Positions 7,945-18,921 of a stretch of 53,147 nucleotides of DNA are shown here, piece by piece. A model generated the notes under the pieces. The model was not told the DNA's origin and made no database searches. It saw nothing but the letters and a program-made list of their open reading frames with translations. Every line of letters starts with the position of its first letter. Position 1 is the stretch's first letter. This DNA is from Streptomyces sp. F63 (GTDB lineage: Bacteria; Actinomycetota; Actinomycetes; Streptomycetales; Streptomycetaceae). The position numbers and the translations under genes are program-made. The DNA is taken from NCBI RefSeq assembly GCF_018070345.1, contig NZ_JAGPXX010000040.1, positions 1-53,147 of the forward strand, given 5' to 3'.

Positions 7945-9795
7945 ATGAGGTGTTGCTCTGTGCGCAGAACACGGATGGGCGCGGTGGGCCTGCTGGCCGC
8001 GGTGTCCCTCGTCATGACCGGCATGACCGGTCCCGCCGGCGCGGACGGTGATCCCGCGCCGCCCGACAGATCCTGGGCCCGGGAGGCCCGGAAAGCCGGG
8101 CTGGAGGACATCTCCGGCGGTGACGCCGCCAAGGTGCCCGCCCCCACCCGGGCCGACGTCGCCGCCGGCAAGCAGTCGGCGGAGGACCTCACCGGGGACA
8201 TCACCTTCTCCACCCCCGGCGGCACCTTCCAGAACGAGGTGTCCGTCTCCCTGGGCACCACCATCGCGGGCGCCCAGATCCGCTACACCACCAACGGTCA
8301 GCTTCCCACCGCCTCGTCCACGGTGTACTCGGGCCCGCTGCGCCTCACGAGCACCACGCAGCTCCGCGCCCAGGCCTTCGTGAACGGCGCCGCGAGCGGC
8401 GAGCCCGGCACGGCCGTGTACGTCGCGCGCAGCGTCGACGCCAGCCACGATCTGCCGCTTCTCGTGCTGGACGCCTACGGCGGCGGCAAGCCGGACCGCG
8501 AGTGGGCGGACGTCGCCGCCATGGTCATGGAGCCGCAGGGCGGGTCCACCTCGCTCGGCGCGGCGCCGGCGGTGTCCACGCGGGCCGCCTTCCACCTGCG
8601 CGGGCAGTCCTCGGCGACCTTCGAGAAGGCCCCGTACCGGATCGAATTCCGCGACAACGACGACAAGGACGCCGACTACCCGGTGCTCGGCATGCCCGCC
8701 GAGTCCGACTGGGTGCTGCGCGGCCCGTTCCCGGACAAGACCCTGGTCCGCGACGCCTTCGCCTACACCCTCGGCCGGGAGATGGGGCTGCAGACGCCCC
8801 GCCACCGCTTCGTCGAGGTCTATCTGAACCTGGACGGGCAGCCGATGGGCGCCGACGACTACCAGGGCGTCTACCTGCTCGACGAGAACATCAAGGTGTC
8901 ACCGGACCGCCTGGACATCGCCAAGCTCAAGAAAGGCGACCTCACCGAGCCGGCCGTCACCGGCGGCTACGTCATGAAGTTCGACGCCTGGGCGGCCGAG
9001 GAGCCGAAACTGCCGTGCACCGGGCAGGAGTGCTGGTCGGACCTGGAGGTCACGGAACCGGACGACCTCCAGCCGGAGCAGCAGACGTGGATCACCCAGT
9101 ACGTCCAGAAACTCCACAACGCGCTGCGCAGCGGCAATCCCTCCGACCCGCAGACCGGATACCCCGCCTACATCGACGTCGACTCCTTCGTGAACCTGAT
9201 CATCCTCAATGAGATGGGACGGCAGGGCGACTCCTACCTCCGCAGCATGTACATGTACAAGGACCGGGGCGGCAAGCTCACCGCCGGGCCGCTGTGGGAC
9301 TACGACCTCGGGTTCAACGCCATCCCGAACGGCAGCCCGGTCGACGGCTGGCAGTTCCAGCCGTTCTTCGGCTTCGGCACCACCGACTGGTTCCTGAAGC
9401 TGATGCAGGACCCGTCGTTCAACCAGAAGGTGCGGGCCCGGTGGCAGGAACTCCGCCGCGGCGTGCTGTCCGACGCACAGCTCCGCGACCGGGTCACGCA
9501 GCTGTCCTCGCCGCTGGCCAACGGGGCCCGGCGCAACTTCCAGAAGTGGCCCAACCTCAACACCAGGACGGTCGGGCCGTTCCAGACCCAGACCACCCGG
9601 ACCTGGCAGGAGCAGCTGACGCTCATGCAGGACTGGCTGGTGCAGCGGGCCGCCTGGATCGACTCCTCCGGCTGGGAGGTCGGCGAGACGAGCCCGCCGC
9701 CGTGGCCGACGGCACCGGGAGCGCGCGAGAAGGCGGCACCGCTGCTGCCGCATCTCCGCGAGGCGGCCGAGCGGCGGGAGGGTTCCTCCGGCTGA
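7945..9795 (+). CDS. Secreted CotH-kinase family protein with chitobiase C-terminal-like domain
   Basis: 616 residues with a signal peptide (about 1-34), an Ig-like CHB_HEX_C domain (about 83-160; ITFSTPGGTFQNEVSVSL, IRYTTNGQLP) and a CotH kinase domain to about residue 560. CotH hallmarks are HLRGQSSATFEKAPYRIEF, SDWVLRGPFPDKTLVRDAFAY, the DDYQGVYLLDENIK segment, FVNLIILNEMGRQGDSYLRS and PLWDYDLGFNA. Bacillus CotH is an atypical secreted protein kinase that phosphorylates spore-coat proteins. Here it would act outside the cell, perhaps carbohydrate-anchored by its N-terminal domain. It follows DUF4956 and VTC genes, a recurrent neighbourhood. A long hairpin at 9861-9900 terminates it. Confidence 0.88.
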   Translation: MRCCSVRRTRMGAVGLLAAVSLVMTGMTGPAGADGDPAPPDRSWAREARKAGLEDISGGDAAKVPAPTRADVAAGKQSAEDLTGDITFSTPGGTFQNEVSVSLGTTIAGAQIRYTTNGQLPTASSTVYSGPLRLTSTTQLRAQAFVNGAASGEPGTAVYVARSVDASHDLPLLVLDAYGGGKPDREWADVAAMVMEPQGGSTSLGAAPAVSTRAAFHLRGQSSATFEKAPYRIEFRDNDDKDADYPVLGMPAESDWVLRGPFPDKTLVRDAFAYTLGREMGLQTPRHRFVEVYLNLDGQPMGADDYQGVYLLDENIKVSPDRLDIAKLKKGDLTEPAVTGGYVMKFDAWAAEEPKLPCTGQECWSDLEVTEPDDLQPEQQTWITQYVQKLHNALRSGNPSDPQTGYPAYIDVDSFVNLIILNEMGRQGDSYLRSMYMYKDRGGKLTAGPLWDYDLGFNAIPNGSPVDGWQFQPFFGFGTTDWFLKLMQDPSFNQKVRARWQELRRGVLSDAQLRDRVTQLSSPLANGARRNFQKWPNLNTRTVGPFQTQTTRTWQEQLTLMQDWLVQRAAWIDSSGWEVGETSPPPWPTAPGAREKAAPLLPHLREAAERREGSSG

Positions 9796-9860
9796 GGCAC
9801 GGGCACCGTCCGCACCCCGGGCACGCGGACCGTCCACCCGGCACACCATCACCATCACAG

Positions 9861-9900
9861 CGGCACCGGGCCGCCGACGGACGTCGGCGGCCCGGTGCCG
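9861..9900. terminator. Strong hairpin terminator after CotH gene
   Basis: A perfect 18-bp stem (9861-9878 with 9883-9900) closes a four-base GGAC loop, starting 66 nt after the CotH stop. There is no T-run, as is usual in Streptomyces. It separates CotH from the GH43-like gene. Confidence 0.7.
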
Positions 9901-10156
9901 TATCCGCGCCCGCTTCCGGGCTCCCGACGGTCGCGGCGATGAACGCCGGCCGGGCGCGCCCGGCGCAACGGGGAGCCGGCCGCCGCTGCCGCCAACGGGG
10001 GTCCCCACCGTCCCGGCAGAGCGGTGTTGACCCATCGCCCCGCCCGCGCATACTGGCGGACAGCGCTTGCGCGGCCCCGCCGCCGCTTCGCCGCCCCTGC
10101 GCACGGCCATTCCGCACCCCTCCCCCCACACACACTGGTTCGGGAAAGTGGGACGT

Positions 10157-11281
10157 ATGCCCGGGACCCCCCGTTCACCGCGCCGCGGCCTCGGTGCCGC
10201 CGTGCTGACCGGCACCCTCACCCTCCTCCTCGCGCTCCTCGCCGCGACCGCCGGGCCCCCGGCCGCCGCCGGCGCCGGCCCACTCCCCGGCGCCCCGCCG
10301 GGCGCCGGGGGCACGTCCACCGCCGAGCAGTACGCCGGGTACGTCTTCACGTACTTCACCGGTGAGGGCACCGCCGACGGCGAGCAGGTGCACATGGCGC
10401 TGAGCGAGGGCAACGACCCCCTGCGCTGGCGGGAGCTGAACGGCGGCGCCCCGGTGCTCCGTTCCGTACTCGGCGACCGCGGCGTGCGGGACCCGTTCCT
10501 CATCCGCGCCCCGCAGGGCGACCGCTTCTATCTGATCGCCACCGACCTGCGGATCCACGGCAACGGCGACTGGGACCGCGCCCAGCGCCACGGCAGCCGC
10601 TCCATCATGGTGTGGGAGTCGGCCGACCTGGTGACCTGGTCCCCGCAGCGGTCCGTCCAGGTCTCCCCGGCCACGGCCGGCAACACCTGGGCCCCGGAGG
10701 CGTACTGGGACGAGAGCCGCGGCCGGTACGTCGTCTTCTGGGCGTCCAAGCTGTACGCGGCCGACGACCCGCAGCACACCGGCAGCAGCCACCACCGCAT
10801 GATGTACGCGACCACGACGGACTTCCGGACCTTCAGCGAGGCCCGGGTCTGGCACGACCCGGGCCACTCGGTGATCGACTCCACCGTGATCCGGCACCAG
10901 GGCGTCCACCACCGGTTCACCAAGGACGAGCGGAACCAGAGCCCGTCCGCCCCCTGCGGCAAGTTCATCACCCAGGAGCGCTCGGCCGACCTGCTGTCCC
11001 CCTCGTGGAGCCCGGTGGCCGACTGCATCGGACGCGAGGGCGCGGCGGGCCCGGGGATCAGCCGCGGCGAGGGCCCGGCGGTGTTCAAGTCGAACACCGA
11101 GGAGAAGTGGTACCTGTTCATCGACGAGTTCGGCGGCCGCGGCTACGTACCGTTCGAGACCACCGACCTCGCCTCCGGCCACTGGACGATGTCCCCGTCC
11201 CACACCCTGCCCTCCTCGCCCCGCCACGGCACCGTCGTCCCGGTCACCCGGGCCGAGTACGACCGGCTCTCGGCCCGCTAG
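10157..11281 (+). CDS. Secreted glycoside hydrolase, GH43-like (five-bladed beta-propeller)
   Basis: 374 residues from ATG 10157, with a hydrophobic signal segment (GAAVLTGTLTLLLALLAATAG) and a low-complexity linker to about residue 50. The rest reads as a GH43/arabinofuranosidase-like propeller: YVFTYFTGEG, GVRDPFLIRAPQGDRFYLIATDL, SIMVWESADLVTWSP, TWAPEAYWDESRGRYVVFWAS, and IDSTVIRHQGVHHRFTKDE. GVRDPF and the acidic EAYWDE match the positions of the general base and transition-state aspartate/acid in the family. Arabinose- or xylose-containing polysaccharide is the likely substrate. An upstream in-frame start at 10067 would precede the signal peptide unnaturally. Confidence 0.8.
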   Translation: MPGTPRSPRRGLGAAVLTGTLTLLLALLAATAGPPAAAGAGPLPGAPPGAGGTSTAEQYAGYVFTYFTGEGTADGEQVHMALSEGNDPLRWRELNGGAPVLRSVLGDRGVRDPFLIRAPQGDRFYLIATDLRIHGNGDWDRAQRHGSRSIMVWESADLVTWSPQRSVQVSPATAGNTWAPEAYWDESRGRYVVFWASKLYAADDPQHTGSSHHRMMYATTTDFRTFSEARVWHDPGHSVIDSTVIRHQGVHHRFTKDERNQSPSAPCGKFITQERSADLLSPSWSPVADCIGREGAAGPGISRGEGPAVFKSNTEEKWYLFIDEFGGRGYVPFETTDLASGHWTMSPSHTLPSSPRHGTVVPVTRAEYDRLSAR

Positions 11282-11517
11282 GAGCGCCGCGTCCCGGCCC
11301 CGTCCGTGAGGTCACGGCCGTCGCGGGGACCGGCGCCGCCGCCGCGGGCGCCGCACCGGGAGCGGCCGCAATTTTCAACTCGCGCCGGGGGAAAGCGCTC
11401 TGACGCCTACAATCGCCAGCGAGTCCACCGGCCGGCGGCCGGAGCGGAAGACAGGGGGATCGCCGTACCGCGGGCGGCACCGGACCGGCCGCCTCAGCGA
11501 AGGAAAGGCTGGCAACG

Positions 11518-12081
11518 ATGCCTGGTGGGCAGCACAAACACGCGGCCCGGCTGCCCCGGCGGTGGCGCGGCCGCCTGCTGCCGGCCGCCGGCGTCGCGGC
11601 CCTGGCACTGCTGGCGTTCGCCCTGGTCCGGATGCTGGGTGCCCCGATCGACCCGCCGGATTCCCCGACGATCCAGGCCAAGCCGAGCCCGGTTCCGTCC
11701 GCCACCACGACCGTCACCGCCCAGCCGTCCCCGGCGCCCGTGGTCACCACCACCGTGGCGCCGACCGCCCCGCCGCCGCGGATCGTGCCGAGTTCCGCCG
11801 CGCCGTTCCCGTCGTCCCCGCCGGAGGCCGGCGGCTCCTCCGGGGCGACCGGCGGCGGGGATCCCGCGCGGACGATGCGCCGCGGGGACGAGGGATCCGA
11901 CGTGCTGCGCCTGCAGCAGCGCTTGCGCGAGGTCGGGATCCAGACCGCCCCCCTGACCGGGACCTACGACCAGCCGACCGAGGCCGCGGTCCAGAACTAC
12001 CAGTCCATGCGGCGCATCGAGGCCGACCCGGCGGGGGTGTACGGACCGGTCACCCGCAGCGCCCTGGAGGCCGAGACCTGA
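11518..12081 (+). CDS. Membrane-anchored peptidoglycan-binding domain protein
   Basis: 187 residues: a basic N-terminus, one transmembrane segment (AAGVAALALLAFALVRML, about 24-41), a Pro/Ser/Thr-rich spacer of about 70 residues, and a C-terminal PG_binding_1 domain (MRRGDEGSDVLRLQQRLREVGI; TYDQPTEAAVQNYQ; GVYGPVTRSALE). It should be anchored in the membrane with the domain reaching into the wall. No catalytic domain is present. A TACAAT -10-like hexamer lies at about 11412-11417 upstream. It converges with the histidine kinase gene. Confidence 0.85.
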   Translation: MPGGQHKHAARLPRRWRGRLLPAAGVAALALLAFALVRMLGAPIDPPDSPTIQAKPSPVPSATTTVTAQPSPAPVVTTTVAPTAPPPRIVPSSAAPFPSSPPEAGGSSGATGGGDPARTMRRGDEGSDVLRLQQRLREVGIQTAPLTGTYDQPTEAAVQNYQSMRRIEADPAGVYGPVTRSALEAET

Positions 12082-12202
12082 CGGACCCGGCCGGGGCCGA
12101 CGGCAGGCGCACGGGCGCGGACCGCCGAGCGCGGACCGCCGAGCGCGGCACGCCGGGCACGGGGCGGGTGCGCCGGGTCCGGTGGCCGGCGGGGTGCCCG
12201 GC

Positions 12203-13627
12203 TCAGGTCTCCGCCGTGCCGCCGCGGCCCGCGGCGCGGCGCGGATCCCCGCCCCCGGTCCGCCGGGGGTTCCGGCCGCCCGGCCACCGGTGGCCGTCAC
12301 CGCTCGCGTCCACGGCCTCCCCGCCCCCTGCCGGCCCGAAGACCATCGTGACCCGGGCCCCGCCCCAGGGGCTCCGGTCGACCACCAGGCGTCCCCCGGC
12401 GGCCTCGGCCGCCTTGGCGGCGATGTCCAGGCCCAGACCGCTCGACCCGCCCTCGCTCGCGCCGCGGGCCGCCGCGAGGGCCGGGCTCTCGATGCCCGGC
12501 CCGGCATCCTCCACCACGAGGCGGGGGGCGCCCGACAGCAGGCCCGCGTGCACCGCGCAGCCCGTGCCCGGCGGCGTGTGGCGGAAGACGTTCCCGAGCA
12601 GGGCATCGAGCGCCGCGGTCAGGTCGTCCGCCGGGAGGTCCACCGGCAGCGGCCCGCGTCCCAGCCACACCCGGCACTCGCGGCCCTGGGCCTCGGCCAG
12701 CGCCGACCAGAACTCCATCCGGCCGCCGACCACCGCGGGGAGATCGCTGGCCGCGCGGCCGGGCAGCCGCTCCCGCGCGGGCCCGCTCCTGGTGGTGCTG
12801 ATCAGGCTCGTCACCTCGCGGTCCAGAGCCGTGAGCCCGGCCCGGAGGCGGGAGTTGGCGGGGACGGCGAGCAGATCCGCCTCCAGCCGCAGGGCCGTCA
12901 GCGGGGTGCGCAGCCGGTGTGAGAGGTCGGCCAGCAACTCCCTTTCGGCCCGCATGAGTTCGTCGATGCGGTCGGCCATGGCGTTGAAGGCCCGGCCCAC
13001 GCGCCGGACCTCGCGCGGGCCCTCGACCGCGACGCGGACCCGGAAGTCGCCCTCGCCCACCGCCGTGGCGGCGTGCGCCAGGTCGGTGGCGGAGCGGTTG
13101 AGCCGGCGCGCCATGCGGTCGGCGCCGGTCACCGAGATCAGGGTCAGCGCGGCCACGGCCCCGGCGAGGACGAGCCAGGCCGTGAGGACCCCCTCGGACC
13201 GCTCGTCCTCCCGTACCGCGGACTCGACCACGGCCGTCCCGCCGTCCGGCAGGGAGACCGGCAGGAGCAGGACCTCCTCACCGCCGGGCGGCCGGACCCA
13301 CAGGGCGCGCCGCCGCTCCGCCGCCCGCTCGGCGTAGGCGGCCGGGGCGGGGCAGCGGCCGACGACGCCGTCGCCGAGGCGGACGCAGGTGGACCGCGCG
13401 TCGTCGCCGGAGCTGCGCCAGGCGGCCGCCAGTTCAGCGGGCTGCCGGGTGGCGCCGAGGACGGTGACCAGGGTCGCCGCCCGCCGTTCCGAGGTCTGCT
13501 GCGCCCGTTCGGCCGACTGCTGGCGCGCGAAGAACGCCAGGGGCAGGGCGAAGGCGAGGGCGGTGAGCAGGGAGATGCCGAGGGAGAGCCGGGCGTGCCA
13601 GCCGCGCAGCGTCATGGCGTCCGCCAT
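12203..13627 (-). CDS. Sensor histidine kinase (two-component system)
   Basis: 474 residues: an N-terminal membrane helix, a periplasmic sensor region of about 110 residues, a second helix (AWLVLAGAVAALTLISV), a HAMP-like linker (MARRLNRSATDLAHAATAVGEGDF), a HisKA with LADLSHRLRTPLTALRLE (His of SHRLRTPL is the phosphorylation site), and an HATPase with DALLGNVFRHTPPG, VEDAGPGIES and GLGLDIAAKAA. The SHRLRTPL variant is common among actinobacterial kinases. It lies 10 nt downstream of the response regulator gene, so both form an operon. The C-terminus has an unusual Gly/Arg-rich tail of about 40 residues. A second possible start is MTLRGW at 13615. Confidence 0.9.
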   Translation of the reverse strand: MADAMTLRGWHARLSLGISLLTALAFALPLAFFARQQSAERAQQTSERRAATLVTVLGATRQPAELAAAWRSSGDDARSTCVRLGDGVVGRCPAPAAYAERAAERRRALWVRPPGGEEVLLLPVSLPDGGTAVVESAVREDERSEGVLTAWLVLAGAVAALTLISVTGADRMARRLNRSATDLAHAATAVGEGDFRVRVAVEGPREVRRVGRAFNAMADRIDELMRAERELLADLSHRLRTPLTALRLEADLLAVPANSRLRAGLTALDREVTSLISTTRSGPARERLPGRAASDLPAVVGGRMEFWSALAEAQGRECRVWLGRGPLPVDLPADDLTAALDALLGNVFRHTPPGTGCAVHAGLLSGAPRLVVEDAGPGIESPALAAARGASEGGSSGLGLDIAAKAAEAAGGRLVVDRSPWGGARVTMVFGPAGGGEAVDASGDGHRWPGGRNPRRTGGGDPRRAAGRGGTAET

Positions 13628-13637
13628 CCCCGTGCCG

Positions 13638-14315
13638 TCACGACGGGGGCGCCTGGAGCCGGAGTCCGACGCCCCGCACGGTGTGCAGATAGCGGGGGGC
13701 GGCGGCGGTCTCCCCCAGTTTGCGGCGGAGCCAGAAGAGGTGGACGTCGATGGTGCGTTCGTAGACGTCGCTGCCGCGCCAGACCTCGGTGAGCAGTTCG
13801 CGGCGGGTGACGACCGCGCCCGCGCGGCGGGCCATGTAGGCGAGCAGGTCGAATTCGCGCCGGTTGAGTTCGATGGTCTTCTCCTCCAGGGTGACGCTGC
13901 GCGCCTGGAGGTCGAGGACGAGGTCGCCGACCTGGAGCCGGGAGGGCGGGGCCTGTCCGGACCTGCGCAGCACGGCGTGCACGCGGGCGGCGAGCTGTTC
14001 GCTGGAGAACGGTTTCACCAGGTAGTCGTCGGCGCCGTCGCGCAGCAGCCGGACGATCTCCGCCTCCTCGCTCCGCGCGGTCGCGATGATGACGGGGACG
14101 CGGCTGACGGCGCGCAGCATCCGCAGCACCTGGCTGCCGTCCAGATCGGGCAGTCCGAGGTCGAGCACGACGAGGTCGGGGACGGGCGGGGCGATGCGGC
14201 GCATCAGCTCGATGGCGGTGCCGACCGCCGTGACGTCGTAGCCCGCGGCGGTGAGGGAGCGGGTGAGCACGTCACGGACGAGGTCGTCGTCCTCGACTAC
14301 CAGTACCGTGGGCAT
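13638..14315 (-). CDS. OmpR/PhoB-family response regulator
   Basis: 225 residues: a receiver domain (VLVVEDDDLVRD; phospho-acceptor Asp in VVLDLGLPDLDG; Thr/Ala switch region IATARSE; Lys in YLVKPFSS) followed by a winged-helix DNA-binding domain (LNRREFDLLAYMARRAGAVVTRRELL; VHLFWLRRKLGE; LHTVRGVGLRL). Start ATG 14315 is the natural receiver start although the frame stays open upstream. It sits directly upstream of its kinase and 19 nt downstream of a small gene, giving a three-gene unit. The target genes are unknown; the convergent peptidoglycan-binding gene hints at envelope signalling. Confidence 0.92.
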   Translation of the reverse strand: MPTVLVVEDDDLVRDVLTRSLTAAGYDVTAVGTAIELMRRIAPPVPDLVVLDLGLPDLDGSQVLRMLRAVSRVPVIIATARSEEAEIVRLLRDGADDYLVKPFSSEQLAARVHAVLRRSGQAPPSRLQVGDLVLDLQARSVTLEEKTIELNRREFDLLAYMARRAGAVVTRRELLTEVWRGSDVYERTIDVHLFWLRRKLGETAAAPRYLHTVRGVGLRLQAPPS

Positions 14316-14334
14316 GCCGGAACGGTAGACGAAC

Positions 14335-14595
14335 TCAGCCCCGGATACCGGAAGTCGGCGGGGAAACGCGGTCATCGGGGCCGTTCCAGGGGGAGATGAC
14401 GAGTTTCTCCACCAGCAGCGCCGCTCCCCGCCGGTGGCGGAGGGCCGGGGCTCCGGCGGCGCGGTCGAGGGCGGCCCGCCGGGCCAGCCGGGGGTGCGAG
14501 GCCTCCACCACATACAGCTGGACACCGGGGATCCGGCCACCGGGTTCGCCGGGTTCGTCGCGCAGGGTGGGGATGCTGACGATCCACTTGGTCAT
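14335..14595 (-). CDS. Small hypothetical protein upstream of the two-component system
   Basis: 86 residues beginning MTKWIVSIPTLRDEPGEPGG. The start is supported by AAGGAG about 8 nt upstream. The protein has no signal peptide or transmembrane helix and includes VQLYVVEASHPRLARRAAL and LLVEKLVISPW. I do not recognise the family. Its stop is 19 nt from the response regulator start, so it is probably the first gene of that operon. Confidence 0.55.
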   Translation of the reverse strand: MTKWIVSIPTLRDEPGEPGGRIPGVQLYVVEASHPRLARRAALDRAAGAPALRHRRGAALLVEKLVISPWNGPDDRVSPPTSGIRG

Positions 14596-15075
14596 CCCGG
14601 GACGCTCCTTCGGCGCGTGCCGCCGCGCATGCCTCCGCGGCGTTCCGGGTGCGGTGGCGGGCAGCCGCCGGTCCCCGCGGCACCCTCGCACATGGGCCTT
14701 ACCGTCCCTTCGTCGTCACATCCAGCGGTGGAGCAGGAGCCGTGCCGCCCCGGAGGGCCCGGCCCCCGTGGGGGGGCTTGCGAGGGCCGGGCCCGGGCCG
14801 GGCGCGTCTCCCGGCCGGGTGCCGTCCGTCCGGGCCGGGAAGCCGGCGCACGGGGGTAGCGCTTCCCGGTCGGACAGTGCGGAGGGTGCGTCCGATGGAG
14901 GGTTCCGGTAGCCGCACCCTGAGCGGCGGTAGTCATCATGCCGAGGAAAACGGCATGCCATCGAGCGGATCCGATCAGAAAAACGCAGCAAGAACGTGCA
15001 GTAATACGCGCTTAACACAGCCGGGCCGCGTCCGTCACCGGAGCCGCGGACCGCACCGTCCGCCGCACACGCGAC

Positions 15076-15107
15076 CGCCCCGGCCGGGCGGGATGCCGGC
15101 CGGGGCG
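15076..15107 (-). terminator. Hairpin terminator after isocitrate dehydrogenase gene
   Basis: A perfect 12-bp GC stem (15076-15087 with 15096-15107) with an 8-base loop lies about 70 nt past the icd stop. Between it and the stop are direct repeats of GGGGCCTTGCG. The rest of the gap to 14596 holds no gene I can support. Confidence 0.6.
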
Positions 15108-15177
15108 GGGCCTTGCGGGGCGGGGCCTTGCGCGGCGGGGCCGGGGCGGAGGCCGCCCCGGCGCCACGGATGCCGGG

Positions 15178-17397
<2,220 letters not shown>

Positions 17398-17432
17398 CTG
17401 GTGCTCCGCTCCACGTCACGTCGATAACATTG

Positions 17433-17444
17433 CTCGACATCAAG
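17433..17444. promoter_or_regulatory. Possible operator upstream of icd
   Basis: CTCGACATCAAG (reverse strand CTTGATGTCGAG) is an imperfect 12-bp palindrome, 36-47 bases before the icd start, within an AT-richer patch (17425-17450) likely to contain the promoter. Similar interrupted palindromes are typical operators for MarR-type regulators, but the cognate regulator is not identifiable here. Confidence 0.35.
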
Positions 17445-17501
17445 ATATCTCCTGCCCCCGGGTGCCACGACAGGGCCCTGCCCGGTGCGGCGGCGGGTTC
17501 C

Positions 17502-17527
17502 CCTCCGCCGTTCCGGTACGGCGGAGG
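17502..17527 (-). terminator. Hairpin downstream of the DUF6247 pair
   Basis: A 10-bp perfect stem with a six-base loop, about 107 nt beyond the stop of the frameshifted gene at 17634. A plausible intrinsic terminator isolating it from the icd promoter. Confidence 0.45.
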
Positions 17528-17633
17528 TGCGCGCCGGGCGTACGCGCCCCGGGCGCAGGCCGGACGGGCATACGCCGACCACCCCGGGGACGCGGCAACG
17601 GAGCCGTCGGTACCGTGACGTCCACGGCCGGTC

Positions 17634-17923
17634 TCAAAGGTGGGTGAACGGTGGGATCACCCGGGTGATCGCGATGAGCCGCAGGCGGGGAAGGGGCAGC
17701 GCGTAGAACCAGCCGTCGGCCAGGAGCGGGATACGCCGGGCCCCTCCCGGTACGCCCCTCCGGGCCCCTCGCCCAGGTCGGTGACATCGATGCCGACCTC
17801 GGCCAGCGCGACCATCTCTCCCGCGAGCCGCTCGACCTCGGCCACCACCTGCGGGGGCAGCCCCGCCACGACGTGCTCGGCGTCCGGGTCGTACTCCCAG
17901 CGCCAGTCGTCCCGATCGCTCAC
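17634..17923 (-). pseudogene. Frameshifted partner of DUF6247 protein, toxin-like
   Basis: The N-terminal half (MSDRDDWRWEYDPDAEHVVAG … VGIDVTDLGEGPG) is in one frame; the C-terminal half (IPLLADGWFYALPLPRLRL … ITRVIPPF) is in another, with the shift at about 17735-17760 in a run of G/C triplets. Joined, it would be about 95 residues, reminiscent of RelE/ParE-size toxins. Its GTG start overlaps the stop of the DUF6247 gene by 4 nt, so the two are coupled. Unshifted translation continues to a nonsense tail ending at 17657. It may be a real mutation or a sequencing error in a GC-rich run. The toxin role is inference from size and pairing. Confidence 0.6.
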
Positions 17924-18327
17924 GCCGCTCCCTGGCGGTGGTTGATACCGGCCTCGGCGCAGGCTTCGTCGAGGATGCGGCCGATCTCGGCCGCGATCTC
18001 GCGAGCCCGGCCGATGTCCCCGACCTCAGCCGCGCGGGCCTCCAACGCGCGCAAACGGGCGGCTCGTTCGGGGTGACGCTCCACGGCCACGTAGACCGCC
18101 CACTGCCCGACGAAGCGGCGCATGGGTGCGGCGCTGACCTGGTCGCGGGATTGCTGCAACGCCGCCGCACGCTCGGCGTCGAAGGTCGGCAAGGCGTCCG
18201 GGGCGGTCACCGCAAGGGCGGCACGCAGTTCCTCCGGAGTGCTCGCGGGCTGGGCGATGCGGGGTTCCTCCGCGTCCGCGTCACCGCGGGCGGCATCGTG
18301 CCGCGGGTGTTCGGGCTGCGTGCTCAT
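17920..18327 (-). CDS. DUF6247 family protein
   Basis: 135 residues with the DUF6247 signature (TPEELRAALAVTAPDALPTFDAERAAALQQ; APMRRFVGQWAVYVAVERHPERAARLRALEARAAE; IGRILDEACAEAGI). It is mostly helical, with an acidic, disordered N-terminus. DUF6247 genes in Streptomyces are regularly followed by a small gene, here the frameshifted one at 17634-17923 with a GTGA overlap. An antitoxin-like role is inferred from that arrangement and is not proven. Confidence 0.75.
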   Translation of the reverse strand: MSTQPEHPRHDAARGDADAEEPRIAQPASTPEELRAALAVTAPDALPTFDAERAAALQQSRDQVSAAPMRRFVGQWAVYVAVERHPERAARLRALEARAAEVGDIGRAREIAAEIGRILDEACAEAGINHRQGAA

Positions 18328-18921
18328 TGCGGTCTCCAGAGGGAAATCGGCCGGTCCGCTGAATCTCTTACGTTACGTCGCCGCACCGACACCGCGCAGG
18401 GTGGAACCGGAGCTTGTCACGGTTCACCCATCCGTATCCGGATCGGGGCCGTTGCCGTGACGGGGCTGGAGCCGCGCCCCGCCTCACTCCGCCGGAGCCG
18501 GAGCGGTGCTCGTGCCGTCCGCCCGGCCGCGGCCGTACCGCGCGAGTGCGTGGAAGGCAGCCTTGGGCTCCCACGGAAGGCCTGGGTACGCGGTGCCGGG
18601 CGTCGGCCGCGTGCCGCGCGGCCGTCTCCAGCCGGTTGCGGTCGCCTCGGCCGGGCGGCGGCCCGCGGCGAGGCCGCGCCCGATTCGCTGCACCCCCGGG
18701 TCGCCTCCGCGGCACCGCTGCGCAACGAGTACTTGACGAGAGGCGTCCCGGCCGTGCCGGACGCCGTCCTCACCGGGACCGTCGACGAGGTCTTCCTGCC
18801 ACCGGTCCGCGGCCGGGGCCCGGTCGACGACGCGTCGGCACTCCCGTCGTGAGCCCCGCCCGCGCCACGCCGGTGCCCCGGCCGTCGAGCGGATCGGCCG
18901 GTACCGTGCCGTAGCTCCGGG
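18328..18921. other. Intergenic region of about 590 bp, no supported gene
   Basis: Open frames on both strands are Arg/Pro/Gly-rich shadows. A frame on the reverse strand near 18540-18600 (PWEPKAAFHALARYG) and one on the forward strand near 18725-18850 (LRNEYLTRGVPAVPDAV) look slightly protein-like and might be relics, but I cannot assign them. Confidence 0.35.
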
